A DNA stretch of 35,471 nucleotides from Chloroflexota bacterium (GCA_018648325.1 JABGRK010000007.1:1-35471), one strand, 5' to 3'; counted from the first letter of the stretch, positions 7,989 through 16,871 are shown. Made by a program: numbers and translations. Notes: generated by a model from the letters alone, not told the origin.

Positions 7989-9405
7989 GCAGTTTCACGA
8001 TCACGGATATACTGTCTGCTTTATCCAGTTCAAAAATCGCCTTTGCCGCATCTTGAGCCTGAGCAGTTGAAAGTACTCTGGACGTGTTATCGGTGAACTT
8101 AGCTACCAGTTCGCTGTCGGAGCACCTGTACTCGGCCGGTTCCCACGATCCCCTCATGTAGGTTATATCACTAGTGAATGTTGCGCCCTTGGCTGTTACA
8201 GCAATCGTCATGTTAGAGTCCGCCATGCCGTCCTTATCAGACATACCCGCTATCTTTTTGTTTGATATAAGTTCAAGTTTGACATCACTCATGAATTTGC
8301 TTATGTTTGCGTCCTGTTTTGTCCCCTCGTCATGCCAGTAGCTGCGTGTTATTCTGTGCGCGGCGCAGGCAAAGATATACGCTGCGCTAAAGCAGTAGTC
8401 GTCCGGTGTTTCAAGGTTGTTTTCCTGAAATACCCTGAACTGACTTATGGAATCCAGGTGAACCACGATCTCCGATATGTCTTCCGGTGCTATGCTGTTT
8501 TTATCTATCAGATCGTTGAATGCGTCGATCACACTGGAAAGATGTCCACAGCATGGATACTGCTTGTAGTTGATTTGATGTGATCGCCAGTTCGAACCCA
8601 GATCACTCATCAGTTCAGCTACGTTTTCTTGTGTTATGTCACCCATTCCCATGTATTTGTAATAGCCGAAATCGCCACTAAAAAGTGCAGTATTTCCCGT
8701 GTAGCCACTCTCGGCCATCATTGCCGCGCTGAGTGCTGTCTGCGCCTCCCATCCCGTAGCGCAGTACTTGATCATACCTATGGGCGTGGTATCGGTGAAC
8801 TTCCGAAAGATATTGGGAGGACATATGCCACCTGCGATAGCTACGGCGTTGGCGATTTTACCATCGTTTAGCCTCAGTAGTTTGCCTGCGCTGGCCGCTG
8901 CCGCCAGTGTCACGGCAGCATATCCCAGAACAGACGGCCATTTCAGTTCGCCGCTGCCGTCGCTCAGTCTTATCTTGGCTCCCGCCGCTTTCAGTCTCGC
9001 CGATAGCTCAAATCCCAGCGCTATGGCCGTTATCAGGTCTTTCCCTGATGCGTTTGTACTCTCGGCAAGTGCCAGCATTGCCGGTATTATAATGGCTACA
9101 TCGTGAACAGCCGCCGCAGACAGTGCGTCGTAGTCCAGCGCGTTCATGGCCTCCCCGTTGGCAAAGGCGGCGCCTGTGGCGCTAACTTTCGCATCGGTGC
9201 CGTATATAGACGCTTGTGCAGCTCCACCTTGCTTGATCGACACTTCCGAAGCTATTCTGCCCCTGTCCGTGGTCTGCCCTATAAAGGCGCACCCTATGGA
9301 GTCCAGTATGACCCGTTTTATCTCAGTTATTACGTTTGCAGGCAGATCGCTGTACTTGATTTGCGTTGCGAAACCGGCAATTTTAGCTGTCGCTTTGTCC
9401 GTCAT
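7978..9405 (-). CDS. MmgE/PrpD family protein
   Basis: A 475-aa member of the MmgE/PrpD family, which includes 2-methylcitrate dehydratase PrpD, cis-aconitate decarboxylase and iminodisuccinate epimerase. Recognisable pieces are the N-terminal VKR..LDSIGCAFIG-type segment, NGEAMNALDYDALSAAAVHD (the family's DYDD-type motif), YKQYPCCGHLSSVIDAF with the conserved cysteine/histidine region, and a C-terminal small domain. The start has AGGAG 8 nt upstream. It is the last gene of a three-gene minus-strand run (DUF5343, LarA-like, this gene), 60 nt after the LarA-like gene, suggesting joint work on a hydroxy or dicarboxylic acid. The family is functionally broad, so no substrate is assigned. Confidence 0.88.
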   Translation of the reverse strand: MTDKATAKIAGFATQIKYSDLPANVITEIKRVILDSIGCAFIGQTTDRGRIASEVSIKQGGAAQASIYGTDAKVSATGAAFANGEAMNALDYDALSAAAVHDVAIIIPAMLALAESTNASGKDLITAIALGFELSARLKAAGAKIRLSDGSGELKWPSVLGYAAVTLAAAASAGKLLRLNDGKIANAVAIAGGICPPNIFRKFTDTTPIGMIKYCATGWEAQTALSAAMMAESGYTGNTALFSGDFGYYKYMGMGDITQENVAELMSDLGSNWRSHQINYKQYPCCGHLSSVIDAFNDLIDKNSIAPEDISEIVVHLDSISQFRVFQENNLETPDDYCFSAAYIFACAAHRITRSYWHDEGTKQDANISKFMSDVKLELISNKKIAGMSDKDGMADSNMTIAVTAKGATFTSDITYMRGSWEPAEYRCSDSELVAKFTDNTSRVLSTAQAQDAAKAIFELDKADSISVIVKLLKT

Positions 9406-9465
9406 GTATCCATCTCCTGCTCTTAAAAGTCGATAATTATGTCAAGTATATGTTCTCAATCCATA

Positions 9466-10665
9466 CTATAAACCAAAATACTGGATATCCGCACTGGGAT
9501 ACACGGCAACCTTCGTTCCGTCGCCGTGGAACTGCTTAAGAAAGCTGATGACCTGGCTCCAGTCGCTCATAATGTTCGTTTTACCATCGGCCACGATCAT
9601 TTCAGAATACTCGGAGTACCTGATTATGTGATTGATGTGTGGATTATCTGGCGTGTGTTTGATTTTTGATACTGACTTGCTACCCCATCTGCCCAGTAGG
9701 TAGTGCGGAACCTGTCCTTGTGGCGCATTTGCTATCAGAACAAGGTCTCCACCACTTGACATAACAGATTGCGCTGACGTTCTGATAGCGGCTCCCGCCT
9801 CACTGGCCTTGGCGTATGTATTGGCGATCACGATGTCCTTGTCACGTGCCATGGGGGCTACGTAGTGCGTGCGTGCCTCACGAATGGCTGCTTCGTGAGC
9901 CTGGTTTTTAGTCCCGGCGTGAATTGAGCAGCTTTCGCCCCACAGATTCACTATGCACTCTATCAGCAGATCAAGCCCCGCCATTTTGGCGGCCTCTTTC
10001 TTCTCCAATCGCCTAGGGTTATCATCGTAGTCAAGGCTCTGTTCACGGGAAATCTGAAGTGTGTGGTTGTCTCGGATGCTGTTAAAACCGGCAACTCCGG
10101 GCAGTATCATTTTACCACCGCCGGAAAAAAGCGCTGACGGATGTGGGGTAGCAGTGCCAATTGATATCTTGAAGTCACAGGACATCATCTCGGCGTTAAG
10201 GTATATTTTGGTGCCCCAGCTGGTTGTTCCCACGTATACGCAGTTATCAAAGCAGTTGTGGTTATAAACCGCGTATTCGGCTACCACGTCCGCTCCCAGC
10301 TTCTTGACCAGGTCCAGCCTGTCCAGCGCTCCGTGTGTGCCCAGTGCGCAGATAAATCTAATATGATCGTTCGGTATGCTGGCAAGGGCCAGCTCAGCAA
10401 GGATATGTGGCACGATTTTGGATACTCTTGTGACACGCGCCATATCGTCAAAGATGATGGCAACCTGCTTTTTACCTTTTGCCGCCTCTCTTATGGGGGC
10501 CATGCCGATGGGATTTGCTATCGCGTGCCTGATCTGCTCATCACTTAAGGCCGGTCTGTCATACCCCGCAATGTTGCATACCTCAATATCCCAACTGTCT
10601 GGGAATTGTAATTCAAGCTCTTTGGGGTTGTGCCATGCCAGTTGCGGCAACTTTACGCTTTTCAT
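9466..10665 (-). CDS. LarA-like nickel-pincer racemase/epimerase
   Basis: Member of the LarA (DUF2088) family, 2-hydroxyacid racemases and epimerases that use the nickel-pincer nucleotide. At 399 aa the length fits. FDDMARVTR matches the LarA FDDxTR region, and ALGTHGA holds His111. The signature TATPHPSALFSGGGKMILPG gives His175 and Lys185; His201 follows in FNSIRDNH. By eye these four correspond to Lactiplantibacillus LarA His108, His174, Lys184 and His200, the catalytic pair, the cofactor-linked lysine and the nickel ligand. No larB, larC or larE is in this window, so the cofactor must be made elsewhere or supplied. Neighbouring MmgE/PrpD suggests a hydroxyacid pathway. Confidence 0.88.
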   Translation of the reverse strand: MKSVKLPQLAWHNPKELELQFPDSWDIEVCNIAGYDRPALSDEQIRHAIANPIGMAPIREAAKGKKQVAIIFDDMARVTRVSKIVPHILAELALASIPNDHIRFICALGTHGALDRLDLVKKLGADVVAEYAVYNHNCFDNCVYVGTTSWGTKIYLNAEMMSCDFKISIGTATPHPSALFSGGGKMILPGVAGFNSIRDNHTLQISREQSLDYDDNPRRLEKKEAAKMAGLDLLIECIVNLWGESCSIHAGTKNQAHEAAIREARTHYVAPMARDKDIVIANTYAKASEAGAAIRTSAQSVMSSGGDLVLIANAPQGQVPHYLLGRWGSKSVSKIKHTPDNPHINHIIRYSEYSEMIVADGKTNIMSDWSQVISFLKQFHGDGTKVAVYPSADIQYFGL

Positions 10666-10681
10666 TTCGCTTACCTTCGAA

Positions 10682-11395
10682 TCATTCCTCTTTCTTGTAT
10701 ATTATGTCGAGCATAGCTTCGAAGTATCTCTTAAGGGTGGCCTTTTGTTTGGCAGGCAAAACGCTGCCCGCCTCCGGTAATTCCTTGAGCAGGCCCAAGA
10801 GCATGGGGTGCAGTTTGAATTTGGACTTGCTCAGCCACTTGGTTGTCTCATCCCCTGACAGCGTTACATTGATTTTTGCCGTTTTTATCTGTCCGGTAGC
10901 CGCTGGTTTTTCCTTCTTGCGCGGTTTTGCAGTCGTTTTTCTCACGCCCGGCAGTATCTTGGGTGCAAGCGGAATCTCAGCATCGAATGCAACGTGCGTG
11001 AAGAAGGTCACGCATTTACCTGCCACGATGTCTTCCGCGCCGAATTTCAGGAATGCGGCTGTCAGTTTTTTAGGAGTAATAGTTTTTAAATCCAGCTCAA
11101 ATATGGAGGTGTAGCTTTGCTTGAGCACCCTTCTCATAATGGCTTTCGGGTTTTTTGTGCTGGATTTGGCCAGTTGCGATAGTTCAAGCGTGGGTTGATC
11201 GTCCACCATGAGCAGGCCTAAGAACCGTAGTGCAGATATAAACTGAACTGCTGCACTCTGAGACATCTTTTTCCCGAACGATGTTTTGTCCATTGTTCTG
11301 GGAACACCGTTTTTGCGCAGATATTCCAGTCCGTCCGAAAAACTGCGGTAAGAGATGTATGGTGGTATGGCTTGCTTGTACTCTCGTTCGCTCAT
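10682..11395 (-). CDS. DUF5343 domain protein
   Basis: A protein of about 237 aa with the DUF5343 signature: IPPYISYRSFSDGLEYLRKNG near the start, then VPRTMD.TSF, an AALRFLGL-like stretch (FISALRFLGLLMVDD), and a helical C-terminus. A basic, low-complexity linker (KTTAKPRKKEKPAATG, around residues 155-170) separates the conserved part from a short C-terminal domain. Function is unknown; the winged-helix-like pattern hints at DNA binding, which is an inference. ATG 11434 is unlikely as start because the promoter places transcription near 11429; ATG 11395 leaves a usable leader, ATG 11425 is the alternative. The LarA-like gene follows 16 nt downstream, so they are probably co-transcribed. Confidence 0.72.
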   Translation of the reverse strand: MSEREYKQAIPPYISYRSFSDGLEYLRKNGVPRTMDKTSFGKKMSQSAAVQFISALRFLGLLMVDDQPTLELSQLAKSSTKNPKAIMRRVLKQSYTSIFELDLKTITPKKLTAAFLKFGAEDIVAGKCVTFFTHVAFDAEIPLAPKILPGVRKTTAKPRKKEKPAATGQIKTAKINVTLSGDETTKWLSKSKFKLHPMLLGLLKELPEAGSVLPAKQKATLKRYFEAMLDIIYKKEE

Positions 11396-11435
11396 AAAAC
11401 TACTTTGTAAACTTGATTTATTCATATGTTTCATA

Positions 11436-11465
11436 AATATATGTCAGGGGTGATAAAAGTGTCAA
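11436..11465 (-). promoter_or_regulatory. Promoter of the DUF5343-LarA-MmgE operon
   Basis: On the minus strand TTGACA, 18-nt spacer, TATATT. Predicted start of transcription is near 11429, which falls inside the longest reading frame and so supports a downstream start codon for the DUF5343 gene. Confidence 0.55.
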
Positions 11466-11598
11466 TGCGCATACACGATTAAATCTCACATAAACATCAC
11501 ATTTGCATGAAGTAGTGCAGTATGTTTGCTGCTGAGGGTCACGAGAATTGTTCAGCATATGATCAGCGACGAATTATTTCACGCGTGATTTGAGCATG

Positions 11599-11611
11599 AT
11601 CTCAAATTTGA
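11599..11611 (+). repeat. ATCTCAAATTTGA element, intergenic copy
   Basis: Exact 13-base core of the dispersed palindromic element, in the gap between the DUF5343 operon promoter and the 3' end of the HAD gene. Right of the core the palindrome breaks (ACATTG). Confidence 0.6.
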
Positions 11612-11619
11612 CATTGAAG

Positions 11620-12387
11620 CTAAGAGGCATTTTCGCGCAGGTCGATAATATGACGTGCCACTTGTGCAAATCCCTGCCCAAAGGAAAGATCGCTTTCATA
11701 CCTGGTCATCTGTTTTAAGGGTGCGCGCCAGTTTTGTGGCAGATTGGGGTTTTGAACAAGCACGCTTGCCGGGAAAAGCTTAAACAGCGAGTCATCGGTG
11801 GGGGCATCTCCTGCCACCATCACGTTATCCTTTGTTATATCACTAAATATTACATCGTCCAGTAACCTTTGTAGTGTTGTTCCTTTAGTGATGTCCTTTT
11901 GAATGAGATGGAGAATATACCCTGAATCCAGTAACTCAACATCATCGTTGATATGTGTTCTGAGTGTATCGATGGGGATCGAGTCATAATGAAGAACGAT
12001 GTCGATGTGACGCTGCTCGTTGTCCTGCCTGCCCCTGATAGAATCCGGAAAAAGCCTTTGCAGTTTCTCAAACGCCCTCTGTGCCGGTTCTCTTGAATAT
12101 CCCAGTGGAAAAAGGTCACTGTTTGCAGTTAGCTTGGCAAGTCCGCCGTTTTCTGCGATCAGCGGGCCGCTGATGCCAAGCACGGTTGCCATACCCTCCA
12201 GCTCGGGCATGTGCCTGCCCGATACCAGTCCCACCGCAATACCCAGGCTCTCCAGACGCTGTATTGATTGTGTAACCTCCGGTATCAGCTCGTCTCCGTC
12301 TTCAAGCAGCGTTCCGTCCACGTCGGTCATTACCAGTTTTATACGCCGTGCCTCATCGGTACTCAGTTTTTTATATGACTCAGCCAT
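11620..12387 (-). CDS. HAD-superfamily sugar/phosphoglycolate phosphatase-like hydrolase
   Basis: A 255-aa HAD hydrolase of the Cof/sucrose-phosphatase-like group (C2B cap), acting on a small phosphorylated metabolite in the cytosol. The four HAD motifs are present: VMTDVDGTLLEDG with the aspartate nucleophile and acid/base, GLVSGR for motif II, ITKGTTLQRLL with the lysine of motif III, and VAGDAPTDDSLF for motif IV. The segment between motifs II and III has the size of a C2 cap. An in-frame ATG at 12414 would add nine residues without a ribosome site; ATG 12387 is preferred but its site is also weak. Resembles archaeal phosphoglycolate phosphatases; the substrate is not assigned. Confidence 0.82.
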   Translation of the reverse strand: MAESYKKLSTDEARRIKLVMTDVDGTLLEDGDELIPEVTQSIQRLESLGIAVGLVSGRHMPELEGMATVLGISGPLIAENGGLAKLTANSDLFPLGYSREPAQRAFEKLQRLFPDSIRGRQDNEQRHIDIVLHYDSIPIDTLRTHINDDVELLDSGYILHLIQKDITKGTTLQRLLDDVIFSDITKDNVMVAGDAPTDDSLFKLFPASVLVQNPNLPQNWRAPLKQMTRYESDLSFGQGFAQVARHIIDLRENAS

Positions 12388-12508
12388 TACCCATATTGTC
12401 GTTTGGCATGACATCAGCTGTCAAGTTATATGCTGCGGGACGTATTGCCTATGTGGTAAAATATGGCGTAAAGATTCAAAGCTAAACTGGTAACGATTTC
12501 GACAACAA

Positions 12509-12536
12509 TTTACATAACGGAAGAGTGAGTTAACAT
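12509..12536 (+). promoter_or_regulatory. Possible promoter of the DUF5661-lipocalin-Tex operon
   Basis: TTTACA, 16-nt spacer, TAACAT, about 68 nt before the DUF5661 start. Only a moderate match to consensus. Confidence 0.35.
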
Positions 12537-12603
12537 AACACAAGCAAGTATTACATCTCTACAGTGGCAATTAAGTAGCATATTACGATTAAAGGAGTCA
12601 ACA

Positions 12604-12876
12604 ATGAGCGGAAAGAAAAAGTATACGTCTCAGGAAGCTAAAAAGATCGGTGCCAAACTGGGAATCGACTGGAGCAAATTCGATGTAGAGCAGTTCAGAA
12701 TGGGCATGGATGTGGAGCTGGAGCATGGCAGGGTAGACCGTCGCACCAATGTTACCAATAACGATCCCTATATTACAGGCAAGATCGCGCTGGCACATCT
12801 TAACGAATTCCCCGATTATTACACTCGCCTTGAGCAAATGGAGGAAGAGGCCGAGGAGTACTGGGATAAAGACTAG
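12604..12876 (+). CDS. DUF5661 family protein
   Basis: A 90-aa protein of the DUF5661 family, function unknown. Conserved parts are the opening KYTSQEAKKIGAKLGIDW, then FDVEQFRMGMDVELEHG, and the end KIALAHLNEFPDYYTRLEQM, followed by an acidic tail. It contains no membrane segment or cysteine and should be a small soluble helical protein. AAAGGAG is 7 nt before the ATG. It is the first of three plus-strand genes (lipocalin-like and Tex follow after 43 and 18 nt). Homologues are common in bacteria and archaea and in phage-like contexts, but nothing else here looks phage-derived. Confidence 0.8.
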   Translation: MSGKKKYTSQEAKKIGAKLGIDWSKFDVEQFRMGMDVELEHGRVDRRTNVTNNDPYITGKIALAHLNEFPDYYTRLEQMEEEAEEYWDKD

Positions 12877-12919
12877 AGTTGGTATTAACCAAAGCTAACT
12901 TGTATGGAAGGGGAAGCAA

Positions 12920-13345
12920 ATGTCTGATAAACGATTTTTAGGTACGTGGAAGCTGGTGTCTTTCGAAGTAAGAAGTATCGGTGACAATGTCTACTATCCG
13001 TGGGGCGAAAATCCCGCCGGATATATAATGTACAACGAAGATGGCTATATGTCAGTATCAATGATGGCCTCAGATCGCCCCGTGTTCGAGGCAAGAGACC
13101 TGCCCAAAGGTACAGCGCAGGAGAAAGTTGCCGCTGCCGACAAATACATAAACTATGCCGGCAAATATGAGGCGCGTAGCAACAAGGTTTATCATCACGT
13201 CGATGTCAGCCTGTTTCCCAACTGGATTGGCGCAGATCAGGTGCGCAACTTCGCGTTTGAGGAAAATCGATTGTTGCTTAGCACCGATCCCGTACCCGGT
13301 GATGAAAAGCAGAAAGCCGGATATCTAATCTGGCAAAAGGTTTAG
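12920..13345 (+). CDS. Lipocalin-like domain protein
   Basis: A 141-aa single-domain protein of the lipocalin_5 group, a calycin-like beta barrel seen in small bacterial and fungal proteins. It starts FLGTWKLVSFEVR, has the strand pair AGYIMYNEDGYMSVSMMA, then HHVDVSLFPNWIGADQVRNF and the closing GYLIWQKV. No signal peptide, so probably cytosolic. It likely binds a small hydrophobic ligand or has isomerase-like activity as in some relatives, but no ligand can be read here. A strong ribosome site (GGAAGGGGAA) precedes ATG 12920. It lies between DUF5661 and tex in a tight run. Confidence 0.82.
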   Translation: MSDKRFLGTWKLVSFEVRSIGDNVYYPWGENPAGYIMYNEDGYMSVSMMASDRPVFEARDLPKGTAQEKVAAADKYINYAGKYEARSNKVYHHVDVSLFPNWIGADQVRNFAFEENRLLLSTDPVPGDEKQKAGYLIWQKV

Positions 13346-13363
13346 TTTGATAAGAGGTTTGAT

Positions 13364-15511
13364 TTGAGCCAGGAGTATAGTCAAAAAATCGCGGGCGAGC
13401 TGAAAATAGCCTTGTGGCAGGCCGCCGCCGTGGCCGAGTTGTTCGGCGAGGGCGCAACCGTCCCCTTTATATCCCGCTACCGCAAAGAAAGAACCGGTTC
13501 GCTGGATGAAGTCGCTATCACATCCATACGCGACAGACTGGCACAACTTGAGGCGCTGGATAAACGGCGTCAGGCCATCCTCAAATCCCTTGAAGAACAA
13601 GAGGTTCTCACCGACGAGCTAAAGGCCGCCGTCGAGTCGGCGCAAACCATGACAGCGCTGGAGGACATCTACCTGCCCTATAAACCAAAACGCCGCACCC
13701 GGGCCACCATTGCCAAAGAAAAGGGCCTGGAGCCGCTGGCAAAACTTATACTGGCTCAGAACCCCTCCACCGACCCTCTGGAAGAGTCCACGTCGTATAT
13801 TTCTCAGGAGAAGGGTGTCAGCGAGGCTGCGGACGCACTATCCGGTGCGTGCGACATTATTGCAGAGTGGGTCAATGAGGATGCCGCGGCGCGCAAGGAA
13901 ATCCGCATGCTCTTTTTCCGCGACGGCCTGTTTAGCTCAACGCTGGTTAAGGGTAAGGACGAGGAGGGCGCCAAATACAGGGATTACTTCGACCGGCAGG
14001 AACTCATAAAGCAAATGCCTTCGCACCGGCTGCTGGCCGTTTTGCGGGGCGAGGCGGAAGGCTTTTTAAAAAACACTGTAAGACCATCAGAACCGGATGC
14101 ACTTGGGTTTTTGTACAAAAGGTTTGTTAAGGGAACCTGCCCCGCATCCGAGCAAGTGACAGAGGCGGTTGGTGATTGCTACAAGCGCCTGATGGCCCCG
14201 TCCATGGAAACCGATATACGTAATGATGCCAAGGAGCGCGCCGACGCTGAGGCCATAAACGTGTTTGTCAAGAATCTGCGCCAGCTGCTTATGGAGGCGG
14301 CTCTGGGGTCCAAGAACGTGCTTGCCATCGACCCTGGCTTTAGAACAGGTTGCAAGGTGGTATGTCTTAACCGGCAGGGCGCGCTTACAAAAAACACCAC
14401 TATATTTCTTTCTCAATCGCAACAGCGCAAAGACGAGGCAGCGGATATCGTTCGTAATCTCATCTTCCGGTATGAAATCGAGGCCATTGCGGTGGGCAAC
14501 GGCACCGGCGGCCGCGAGACGATGGATTTCCTTAAAAATTTGGGCATCTCAAATTTGATATCGATTGTTTTGGTTAACGAAAGCGGTGCCTCCATTTACT
14601 CCGCATCCGATGTGGCCCGCGAGGAATTCCCGGACTATGATTTAACGGTCCGCGGTTCCGTTTCCATAGGCCGTCGTCTTATGGACCCGCTGGCCGAACT
14701 GGTCAAAATAGATCCCAAGTCAATCGGCGTGGGGCAATATCAGCATGACGTCGACCAGAAAAGCCTGAAAGCCAGCCTTGACGATGTCGTTATGAGCTGC
14801 GTAAACCAGGTTGGAGTCGAGGTCAACACCGCATCCAAACAACTACTGTCATACGTTTCCGGGCTAGGTCCGGTACTTGCCAAAAATATAATCGAATACC
14901 GCGATCAGAACGGCCCTTTCAGCAGTCGTGCGCAACTCAAGAAGGTGCCGCGTTTCGGTCCCAAGGTATACCTGCAGGCAGCCGGTTTCCTGCGTATCCG
15001 TAAAGCGAAGAACCCGCTGGATGCCAGCGCCGTTCATCCCGAAAGCTACGGCGTAGTTGATAGTATGGCCAAGGATGCCGGGCGCAGTGTTGCTGACCTG
15101 ATGGGCAATGATGAACTGCGCAATCAGATAAAACTTGATGATTATGTAAACGATACGATCGGCATGCCTACACTTGTTGACATAATGCAAGAAATTGCCA
15201 AGCCGGGGAGGGACCCCCGCAAGCAGTTTGAGGCCTTTACCTTTGCTGAGGGCGTTGATTCAATGGACAAGCTGACTGTTGGTATGAAGATGCCGGGAAT
15301 AGTGACCAACGTAACTAACTTCGGCGCATTCGTGGATATCGGGGTGCATCAGGATGGACTGGTGCATATAAGCCAGATGGCCAATCGCTTCGTCAAGGAC
15401 CCGGCCGAGATAGTAAGTGTTCATCAGAAAGTGCATGTAACAGTGCTTGAGGTGGATGTGCAGCGCAAGCGAATAGCGCTGTCCATGAAGCCCGATGTGG
15501 CACAGGGGTAA
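13364..15511 (+). CDS. tex: Tex family RNA-binding transcription accessory protein
   Basis: A 715-aa Tex/YhgF protein, close to the usual length; a nucleic-acid-binding factor linked to transcription and, in various bacteria, to stress tolerance and toxin expression. Order: N-terminal helical Tex region with VPFISRYRKERTGSLDE, a YqgF/RNase H-like domain beginning AIDPGFRTGCKVV (about residue 325), helix-hairpin-helix segments with GLGPVLAKNIIEYR and VPRFGPKVYLQAAGFLRI (about 505-560), and an S1 domain at the end (GIVTNVTNFGAFVDIGVHQ, DGLVHISQM). Start is TTG 13364 with AAGAGG upstream; no ATG upstream fits better. The YqgF region contains a copy of the dispersed element at 14546. It converges tail-to-tail with the Smr gene, 1 nt apart. 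Confidence 0.95.
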   Translation: MSQEYSQKIAGELKIALWQAAAVAELFGEGATVPFISRYRKERTGSLDEVAITSIRDRLAQLEALDKRRQAILKSLEEQEVLTDELKAAVESAQTMTALEDIYLPYKPKRRTRATIAKEKGLEPLAKLILAQNPSTDPLEESTSYISQEKGVSEAADALSGACDIIAEWVNEDAAARKEIRMLFFRDGLFSSTLVKGKDEEGAKYRDYFDRQELIKQMPSHRLLAVLRGEAEGFLKNTVRPSEPDALGFLYKRFVKGTCPASEQVTEAVGDCYKRLMAPSMETDIRNDAKERADAEAINVFVKNLRQLLMEAALGSKNVLAIDPGFRTGCKVVCLNRQGALTKNTTIFLSQSQQRKDEAADIVRNLIFRYEIEAIAVGNGTGGRETMDFLKNLGISNLISIVLVNESGASIYSASDVAREEFPDYDLTVRGSVSIGRRLMDPLAELVKIDPKSIGVGQYQHDVDQKSLKASLDDVVMSCVNQVGVEVNTASKQLLSYVSGLGPVLAKNIIEYRDQNGPFSSRAQLKKVPRFGPKVYLQAAGFLRIRKAKNPLDASAVHPESYGVVDSMAKDAGRSVADLMGNDELRNQIKLDDYVNDTIGMPTLVDIMQEIAKPGRDPRKQFEAFTFAEGVDSMDKLTVGMKMPGIVTNVTNFGAFVDIGVHQDGLVHISQMANRFVKDPAEIVSVHQKVHVTVLEVDVQRKRIALSMKPDVAQG
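14546..14558 (+). repeat. ATCTCAAATTTGA element inside tex
   Basis: Exact core copy within the tex reading frame, read as Ile-Ser-Asn-Leu. It sits in the YqgF-like domain after the FLKNLG helix, so it adds or replaces few residues. Confidence 0.6.
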
Positions 15512-15512
15512 G

Positions 15513-15770
15513 CTACCAGTCGCTAAGCTCCACACGTGTAACACCATTGCCGCCGTGGTAGTAATCGGCTAGCCTGAACTCTCCAACCAGCTTGTGTCCG
15601 GTAAGATGCCGGTGAACCTCTGATCTGAGTACACCCTCACCCTTACCGTGTATCACCCACACCACATCAAGCCCCTCGCGCACGGATTTATTTAAATAAC
15701 GCTCTAATTGATACAGTGCGTCGTCCACCGTTAAGTTATGCAGGTCTATCTCCGAAATTGATGATCTCAA
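15513..15770 (-). CDS. Small Smr-domain protein
   Basis: An 85-aa stand-alone Smr domain, the fold found at the C-terminus of MutS2 and related to nucleic-acid nicking activity. Signature residues are EIDLHNLTVDDALYQLE (DLHxxT motif), VWVIHGKGEGVLRSEVHRHL (HGKGxGxLR) and the final FRLADYYHGGNGVTRVEL. The full MutS2 is not present, and nothing in the sequence suggests truncation of one. The start is a TTG, and the preceding in-frame codons (after a TAA) spell Ile-Ser-Asn from a copy of the dispersed palindrome, so the element may have supplied the start codon. Convergent with tex. Confidence 0.85.
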   Translation of the reverse strand: MRSSISEIDLHNLTVDDALYQLERYLNKSVREGLDVVWVIHGKGEGVLRSEVHRHLTGHKLVGEFRLADYYHGGNGVTRVELSDW

Positions 15771-15776
15771 ATTTGA
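15764..15776 (+). repeat. ATCTCAAATTTGA element at the Smr start
   Basis: Exact core copy overlapping the start of the Smr gene; on the minus strand it reads Ile-Ser-Asn-Leu, the Leu codon being the TTG proposed as start. Confidence 0.6.
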
Positions 15777-16046
15777 AATGGCCTTCTTTCGTTACTGGTG
15801 CTGCCCATAGAATTATGCGTTTTCCTCAACTACTAATATGCCAAAAAACGCAGGGATTAGCAAATCGCTTCCAAATTCAATCGACTGCTTGGCGTGTGGA
15901 TTGTTTCGCTTGCAATGTACAATCAGGACAACTGGAACAGGCCAACTGTAGTAATCAGCAGGATCGTAATCAGTGTCAAAGTTTACATAATAATACGCTT
16001 CCTGGTCTCGTCGTGGAGGGAGGGTACAATGCACTGCGAAAAAATA

Positions 16047-16850
16047 TCAGGCCGCTATATAGTATGTGACAACCAGTGCGATTGTGACTCCGCCCAGTAT
16101 GTAGCAGATCTTATCGAATGACAGCCTGTCTGCCATTTTCAGCAGCACGTTCATCATCGCATACCCCAGAACTGCAACGATGCCCATGGCTACTACAAAA
16201 TCCCAGCCGATCGACATAGTCTGCTCATGTTTTATCGCCACGGTGTATAGCAAATCGAAGGCAACTGCCCCGATAACGGCGGGCAGACTTATCAGAAAGC
16301 TCAGTACAAAAGCGTCTTTGCGCTTAAACCCGCGCAGCACAAGGTAGGTGATGGTAAGTCCCGAGCGGCTGATTCCCGGAAGTATGGCAAACCCTTGGGC
16401 CAGACCCAGACCCAGCTCGTCACTTACCTTTCGTTGTTCCATATCAAGGCTGTCGCTACCCCTTAGCCTGCCATAGCGTAGCAAGGTCGCGGTGACCAGT
16501 AACGCTATGCCCACAGCCAGCGTAACGTGCATACCGTCCAACTCGCTGAAGCTTTCTCTTACAAGCAGGTACAGCGGGATTCCGACTATAGCAGTACCAA
16601 TTGTGGACAGTATCAGCAGGCGCAGTAGAGTTCTGCTGCCAAACAGGGCATCCCAAAACATCTTCCTGAATTTGATGAAAACGGCTAAAGCGGTCCCAAG
16701 GTGAAAGTAGACGGCTATCTGAAAGGCCTGAAGTGCGCTCATTTCAAAGGCGTTTTCGCCCGCCAGAACCAGAAATCCCTCGCTGCTAACCGGCAGCCAT
16801 TCCAGTACGGCCTGTATTATAGCAAGTATGCTCAGGTCAGATAGACTCAT
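16047..16850 (-). CDS. uppP: Undecaprenyl-diphosphatase
   Basis: Integral membrane phosphatase of the BacA/UppP family that recycles undecaprenyl diphosphate to the monophosphate carrier for wall and glycan synthesis. The 267-aa length and 7-8 membrane segments fit. Motif one reads QAVLEWLPVSSEGFL (Gln13, Glu17 and the PVSS turn), motif two GISRSG (about residue 160). The histidine that usually follows the PVSSxG turn is replaced by Phe25, a change also expected in the divergent UppP proteins of Dehalococcoidia. Last gene of the minus-strand run from the nuclease onward, 21 nt after the PLP decarboxylase gene. Its product supplies the carrier that the glycan genes at 1-5 kb would use. Confidence 0.92.
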   Translation of the reverse strand: MSLSDLSILAIIQAVLEWLPVSSEGFLVLAGENAFEMSALQAFQIAVYFHLGTALAVFIKFRKMFWDALFGSRTLLRLLILSTIGTAIVGIPLYLLVRESFSELDGMHVTLAVGIALLVTATLLRYGRLRGSDSLDMEQRKVSDELGLGLAQGFAILPGISRSGLTITYLVLRGFKRKDAFVLSFLISLPAVIGAVAFDLLYTVAIKHEQTMSIGWDFVVAMGIVAVLGYAMMNVLLKMADRLSFDKICYILGGVTIALVVTYYIAA

Positions 16851-16871
16851 TAAATATCCAAAATCAACCGT

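Noticed and set aside
15777-16046. A 73-aa minus-strand frame (GTG 16034 to 15813) between uppP and the Smr gene, and a hydrophobic stretch in another frame with two stops
   Set aside because: No ribosome site, odd composition and no recognised family. The hydrophobic stretch (LITILLITTVGLF) could be a decayed membrane protein, but the evidence is too thin.
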